DNA of 10,862 nucleotides, from positions 1-10,862 of the forward strand of contig JAKCAB010000087.1 of assembly GCA_021839785.1 (NCBI GenBank), written 5' to 3'. A program made the position numbers and the translations under genes. The notes beneath the pieces were generated by a model. The model saw nothing but the letters and a program-made list of their open reading frames with translations, ran no database searches and was not told where the DNA came from. Shown here piece by piece: positions 7,415 through 10,862 of this stretch. How positions within the stretch are numbered: position 1 is the stretch's first letter; each line of letters opens with the position of its first letter. Source of the DNA: a bacterium (lineage in GTDB: Bacteria; Verrucomicrobiota; Verrucomicrobiae; Limisphaerales; J093).

Positions 7415-8123
7415 AAAACTCGTTGCCCGCGCGCTCGAACGAGTAGTCGTTCAGGAACTGTTCCTGGATTTTCACAAGGCCACGCGCGGGGAGGTTGACG
7501 AACTCCGGGATGTTCGCGGTCCGGTTGGTGGCCGTGAAACGATCCAGCAGCACCGGCGGCGGGTTGGTGAGCGAGACCTCGCCGAACCGCCAGCGGATGT
7601 CCGACGGATCCTTGACCGCCTCGATGAACGGTAAATTGACATCGCGATAGAAAATCGGGGCGCCGACCTCGTCGGGCGAAGTGGAGAAAGAAATCCGACC
7701 CCGGCTCAGCGGTCGATCCGGCGCGGAACCGCGAAATCCTTCGATGAGCAGTTGCGCGGGCTTTGATCGCGAGCGCTGTTTGATCGTCACCCAGGTCTTT
7801 GGGTCCGGACACCAGTGGCTTTCGCAGGCCATCGCCTCCACGGGCGGCAAGCCGTCCGGAAAGTTGAAGCGCAGCCGCCACGAGTCGGAAGCGGTTCCCG
7901 TCTCTTGCCACCGAAACGTGGGTGGGGCGATCTCGGGTGGAAAGACCGTTTCGTCGAACGGGTAAAGGATAATCGGTTTGCGGACTTCCGGGGAAGAAAC
8001 GTGGGGTGAGTTCTCGCCGCCGCCCGCTGAACCGGCTGGCGTGTCAGCCAATGCGATGCCCTGGTCCGAGGCCATCAGGATCACGGCAAGCCAGTTTGCG
8101 ATGGACTGCAGTTTGCGGGGCAC
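7311..8123 (-). CDS. Exported N-terminal half of the TPR protein, read to its premature stop
   Basis: Starts at GTG 8123, placed by AGGGAG (8129-8134) 5 nt upstream and a signal peptide (residues 1-26, WLAVILMA core, cleavage after ALA). Residues 50-72 (PIILYPFDETVFPPEIAPPT...) open a beta-rich domain continuing through RISFSTSPDEVGAPIFYRDV (143-162) and DIRWRFGEVSL (175-185). I recall these motifs from Verrucomicrobiota, Planctomycetes and Bacteroidetes proteins that next carry a CxNCHSF-type heme-like motif, then TolB/PD40-like propeller blades ending in 'SPPVLL.RFT...RAANIPEFVN', then TPRs. Here GEVSL runs straight into NPPPVLLDRFTATNRTANIP (187-206), with no CxxCH and no blades, suggesting an in-frame internal deletion. 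The last 34 of 270 residues (after F236) are Arg-rich nonsense from the frameshift. Molecular function is unknown. Confidence 0.7.
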   Translation of the reverse strand: MPRKLQSIANWLAVILMASDQGIALADTPAGSAGGGENSPHVSSPEVRKPIILYPFDETVFPPEIAPPTFRWQETGTASDSWRLRFNFPDGLPPVEAMACESHWCPDPKTWVTIKQRSRSKPAQLLIEGFRGSAPDRPLSRGRISFSTSPDEVGAPIFYRDVNLPFIEAVKDPSDIRWRFGEVSLTNPPPVLLDRFTATNRTANIPEFVNLPARGLVKIQEQFLNDYSFERAGNEFYRRRHRPRHREIPRSAEVESRQRHRPPAAGFLAL

Positions 8124-8128
8124 GCTGG

Positions 8129-8134
8129 CTCCCT
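8129..8134 (-). promoter_or_regulatory. Ribosome binding site deciding a GTG start
   Basis: AGGGAG on the minus strand lies 5 nt before GTG 8121-8123. It supports this rare start over downstream ATGs, the nearest of which is inside the signal-peptide core. Confidence 0.6.
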
Positions 8135-8144
8135 ACCTGCCCGA

Positions 8145-8210
8145 CCCGCCGGTGTCAACGCCCGGCTGCACGCCGGGTCCGTCCGGCTCACGGCCGGCCC
8201 GCGCGGCGGG
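8145..8210 (-). other. Nested stem structure upstream of the GTG gene
   Basis: An outer 7-bp stem pairs CCCGCCG (8145-8151) with CGGCGGG (8204-8210). It encloses two further hairpins: CCCGGC (8161-8166) with GCCGGG (8172-8177), loop TGCAC; and CCGGC (8183-8187) with GCCGG (8193-8197), loop TCACG. The layout is a potential three-way junction ending about 10 nt before the Shine-Dalgarno site of the frameshifted gene. It could be a structured leader RNA or a palindromic repeat cluster. No known riboswitch is recognised, and high GC makes chance pairing easier. Confidence 0.4.
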
Positions 8211-8214
8211 AATG

Positions 8215-8250
8215 AAAAAAGCGAGGAGACCGGTTGCCCGATCTCCTCGC
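8215..8250 (-). terminator. Rho-independent terminator of the large secreted-protein gene
   Basis: On the minus strand, GCGAGGAGA (8250-8242) pairs perfectly with TCTCCTCGC (8229-8221) around a 12-nt loop and is followed at once by six T residues (8220-8215). It begins 18 nt after the TGA/TAA-side end of the upstream gene at 8269. It separates that gene from the frameshifted gene, which then needs its own promoter. Confidence 0.9.
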
Positions 8251-8268
8251 GCGAAACAGCGGTGAAGA

Positions 8269-10862
8269 CTATTTCTTCAAGCGGAATAACTTCGTTCCCG
8301 CGCCGACCGGCAGGGTCTGCGGCGCCGGGCCGAGATCGGTCCACGGCCCCAGCACCGAATCGGCCGATTGCACGGTGGACCCGCCCGCCGGGTCTTCCGA
8401 GATGGTGACGTTGCCACCGCTGAGGGTGATCTTCGCCATGCCGGTGGCACCACCGGTTTCCGGCGCCGGATACAACAACAGATAGTCCATGTCGCCGTCG
8501 TTGCGGTTGGCCGACCAGCGCAGGGTCACGGTGCCTTCGAGGTCCACCGTGGCGATGCTGCCGTCCGCAGCGCGTGCCGGGAGCAGGTCGTTCGAGCTCC
8601 AGGCGCCGGTGCCTTGATGGACGAAGTCGCCGATCTTGGTGACGCCTTGCTGGTTGCCCGGAACGACTGCGTTGCCATCCCACGAACTGCCGTCGGCCTT
8701 CTTGGGATCTGCCACGAGGCTGACGGACATGTTGATCTCGCCGGCGTTCTGACCGTCGCGGGCGATGCCGGCCACGATCGCGTACTTGCCCTTGGGCACG
8801 GTGCGAGTGTAGTTCTGCCATTGGCCGGTGGAGGTCCAGCCCACCGCGTAGTTGGCGTCCACGGTCCAGGTGGTCCCACCCGAACTGCCGCGCGCGCGGC
8901 CGATGTCGGAGACGACGCCGGCATCGTTGTTGTTGTCGGGCGTGCCGCCCTTCATGTCCACCACCCCCGCGTCACCCGCCGTGTGTCGGTTGTAGGCGAG
9001 GGCCGCGCCGCCGGATTTGTCCGGCGCCGCGAAGTAGTCCACGTCCAGCACCGCCTGGTCAGTGAGATCCTTATACGCGTCGCCTTTGTAAGGCATGGTG
9101 TTCGCCGCGGCCATGTTCAGGCCGGTGTTGTAGTTGTAGTCTTCCGCCTCGATCAGGTAGGCGTCGGCCAGGAGCAGACGGTTGTTGTCGTCCGTCGCAC
9201 CGCCGTTGAGGGTGGTGCTGCCTTTCGAGTTGGAGACGACCAACGAGTAATCGCCGACCGCGCGGACATCCGCGTTCGCGATGACCAGCGACGGGTTGTT
9301 GGCGCCGGAGATGTCGTCCTTGTTCTGCCGCCATTGATAGGTAAAGGGCGTCGCGCCGACAATCTTCGCCGGATCGATGCTGAGGGTGACGGTGTCGCCC
9401 TGATTGAACACCGGTTTGTCGATGTGGATGGTGTCGCTGACGATCGGCGCCAGGTTGTCCACCGAATCGAACATGCCGATCAAATTCCCCGTCAGCGCAC
9501 TGGCCGTGCCATTGGCGGGGTCGGCATCGCCTTCCTTGATGAACGTGGCGTCGGCCCCATCGCCACCACCGCCTTCACGGAAGTCAAGTTCCATGTAATA
9601 GCGTTTGCCGGCGGTGAGGGTGATCGGGTTCCAACCCGGCCACTCGCCGTTGGGGAACTGGTCGGAACGCTTGAGGGTCGCGTCGCCGCCGCCGGGGCTG
9701 AGCCACTGGTACTGGTTGCTCCAGCCGCCTTCCTGGGCGATGAGCTTCTTGTTCGCCGGGTTGTCGTCGGTGCTCAGATACAGGTTGCTCTGGTCGTCCG
9801 AGGCGACGAAGAACACGTAATTGCCGGAGGTGGCGGGAACGAAATAGGTCACGATACGGCAACCGTAGTTGTCTCCCACGCCCCAAGGCGCGCCCATCTG
9901 GCTGGCGTTGCCGGTGACGTTCGGCACGCGCGCCCAGGCCGGATCCGCCAGGTTCGCTACGAACGTGTCGATGTTGCCGGTGTCGCCGTTGAGGTCGTTC
10001 CAGCGTTCCCACTTGGCGATGCCGGTGATGAACTTCGCCGCGCGGAAACTGATCTTGCTGTCGGTCGCGATGGTGTTGCCCGCGGCGGCGGTGTCCTTCA
10101 CACCGTTGACCGTGAGGTTATAGACCGTGTCGTCGGTCTGCTGGGAAGTGGTCAGGATGACCGTCACGTTGTCTGGCGCCAGTTTGGCCGCCGAGACGGT
10201 GATGCCCTGGTCGATCCGATAATTGCTGGCGGTTTCCGCGGTGGCTTGGGTGACCCATTCGCTGAACTTGACGCGCACGCTGGCGCGGTCCGCGCCGCCT
10301 ACGGCCTCGACAAGTGTGGGCGGCGTGGTGTCCGCCGTAACCGTCAGGGTGGCGTCCGCGCTGGTCGCGTTGCCTTGAGCGCCGGTGACGGCGACCGAGA
10401 ATTTAGCTCCGTTGTCGGTCATGTACACGCGGGCAATACTGTAGGTCATGTTCGTGGCGTCGGTGATGTCCGCGCCGTTCTGCTTCCACTGGTACGTGTA
10501 CGGCGGCGTGCCATCAGCCACGACACTGAAGGTCACAGGCGTGAGTTCCGCGACCGTCTGGCTTTGCGGTTGCGCGGTGATTTGGAGCGGTCCCGTGGCC
10601 TTGTCGAAGGACGCGAGGTACTCGCCCGGGATCGGCATGGACGAATCGATCAGGAAATTTGGATCTTGGACCGCGACGGACAAATTGTCGCCGCCGCCGC
10701 CTTCCTTTGCGAGCGCCTCGATGTAATAGGCTTTGCCTTTGGTAAGCGTGATCTTCGCCCCGCCCAGGCCGGGATCCTTTGTGGGCCATTCGGTCGCGGC
10801 GAAGGTCGAGGAGTTCTTCGCCTCGACCGTGCTGCCGCCTCCGATGGCCGTGTAGCTGCGCA
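8269..10862 (-). CDS. Large secreted Ig/PA14/CBM multidomain protein, 5' end outside window
   Basis: The minus-strand frame is open to the right edge, giving 863 visible residues. Domains in order: a module end (1-75) with KITLTKGKAYYIEALAKEGG, like the end of a PA14 domain; an Ig-like domain (94-175, PYTYQWKQNGADIT); an SbsA/Big_5-like Ig domain (177-276, TTPPTLVEA...KFSEWVT); a PA14-like domain (279-464, FVASDDQSNLYLSTD, WNPITLTAGKRYYMELDFRE); a second Ig-like domain (472-564, PFTYQWRQNKDDISG); a CBM6-like carbohydrate-binding region (565-799, AYLIEAEDYNYN, GWTSTGQWQNYTR, MDYLLLYP); and a 57-residue tail (807-863, QSADSVLGPWTDL...LFRLKK). Asp/Asn richness suggests calcium-stabilised extracellular modules. 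No catalytic domain is visible; one may lie upstream. Probable role: binding of polysaccharide or attachment at the surface. An internal TTG at 10681-10683 is not a credible start because the domain runs through it. The intrinsic terminator follows the stop. Confidence 0.85.
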   Translation of the reverse strand, partial: RSYTAIGGGSTVEAKNSSTFAATEWPTKDPGLGGAKITLTKGKAYYIEALAKEGGGGDNLSVAVQDPNFLIDSSMPIPGEYLASFDKATGPLQITAQPQSQTVAELTPVTFSVVADGTPPYTYQWKQNGADITDATNMTYSIARVYMTDNGAKFSVAVTGAQGNATSADATLTVTADTTPPTLVEAVGGADRASVRVKFSEWVTQATAETASNYRIDQGITVSAAKLAPDNVTVILTTSQQTDDTVYNLTVNGVKDTAAAGNTIATDSKISFRAAKFITGIAKWERWNDLNGDTGNIDTFVANLADPAWARVPNVTGNASQMGAPWGVGDNYGCRIVTYFVPATSGNYVFFVASDDQSNLYLSTDDNPANKKLIAQEGGWSNQYQWLSPGGGDATLKRSDQFPNGEWPGWNPITLTAGKRYYMELDFREGGGGDGADATFIKEGDADPANGTASALTGNLIGMFDSVDNLAPIVSDTIHIDKPVFNQGDTVTLSIDPAKIVGATPFTYQWRQNKDDISGANNPSLVIANADVRAVGDYSLVVSNSKGSTTLNGGATDDNNRLLLADAYLIEAEDYNYNTGLNMAAANTMPYKGDAYKDLTDQAVLDVDYFAAPDKSGGAALAYNRHTAGDAGVVDMKGGTPDNNNDAGVVSDIGRARGSSGGTTWTVDANYAVGWTSTGQWQNYTRTVPKGKYAIVAGIARDGQNAGEINMSVSLVADPKKADGSSWDGNAVVPGNQQGVTKIGDFVHQGTGAWSSNDLLPARAADGSIATVDLEGTVTLRWSANRNDGDMDYLLLYPAPETGGATGMAKITLSGGNVTISEDPAGGSTVQSADSVLGPWTDLGPAPQTLPVGAGTKLFRLKK

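Larger units (their letters stand above)
6731..8123 (-). pseudogene. Composite frameshifted gene: exported YPFD/VFPPE protein with C-terminal TPRs
   Basis: Two adjacent minus-strand frames join into one protein if a single T is removed from the TTTT run at 7415-7418. Before the run the frame reads YSFERAGNEF; after it the shifted frame reads IAGDTAHAIAKYREALKLNP, together completing an ordinary TPR helix pair. The corrected product is 463 residues: signal peptide, N-terminal beta-rich domain, a short NIPEFVN segment, and six TPRs. As written, the protein stops 34 nonsense residues past the run and the TPR half has no start of its own. Either a real mutation or a homopolymer base-calling error explains this. 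The middle also appears shortened (see the N-terminal entry). An alternative, programmed frameshifting, is unlikely: TTTT in GAG-TTT-TAT is not a canonical slip site. Confidence 0.7.

Noticed and set aside
8269..10683. TTG at 10683 as the start of the large secreted protein
   Set aside because: The same frame continues to the window edge with module sequence (GKAYYIEALAKEGG) directly before it, and there is no signal peptide or ribosome binding site.
1..10862. CRISPR arrays, tRNA or rRNA genes, insertion sequences, phage or defence genes
   Set aside because: Looked for on both strands; no repeat-spacer pattern, cloverleaf, transposase or recombinase motif, or defence-family signature was seen.

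Overview
The window is GC-rich (about two thirds G+C by eye) with dense, mostly minus-strand genes. The content suggests a free-living member of the Verrucomicrobiota: a prokaryotic OPT transporter, a secreted GH127-type arabinofuranosidase, a secreted SUMF1/FGE-fold protein, a YPFD...VFPPE TPR protein, and a large secreted Ig/PA14/CBM protein ending in a 'QSADS..GPW.D...FRLKK' tail. The lineage call rests on remembered family distribution, since no rRNA or other phylogenetic marker lies here.

Layout, left to right. Positions 1-2650 (minus) hold an apparent two-gene unit: an OPT-family oligopeptide transporter followed after 17 nt by a signalling protein with two HisKA-like modules and a receiver domain. 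The signalling gene leaves the window at the receiver's phosphoacceptor Asp codon. Positions 2651-2874 are a divergent intergenic region with a perfect hairpin. Positions 2875-5223 (plus) encode a secreted GH127-family glycosidase with its Glu/Cys metal and catalytic residues intact. Its stop lies 11 nt from the stop of a convergent gene at 5235-6488 (minus), which encodes an exported FGE/SUMF1-fold protein lacking one of the two catalytic cysteines. A hairpin covers this convergent junction.

Positions 6731-8123 (minus) hold a damaged gene. An exported N-terminal region and a C-terminal six-TPR region are in different frames, separated by one extra T in a TTTT run. From memory of the family, the central cytochrome-like/beta-propeller part also appears to be deleted in frame. 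Its GTG start has a good ribosome binding site, and upstream lies a nested stem structure and then a clear intrinsic terminator (8215-8250). That terminator ends the last gene, 8269-10862 (minus), a large secreted multidomain protein whose 5' end is outside the window.

Functionally this looks like outward-facing carbohydrate and peptide use: uptake of peptides, hydrolysis of arabinose-containing glycans, and surface or secreted binding modules. I found no CRISPR array, tRNA, rRNA, transposase, phage gene or recognisable defence system. The most notable items are the double HisKA protein without a visible ATPase, the FGE-like protein missing a catalytic Cys, and the frameshifted, apparently internally deleted TPR gene.
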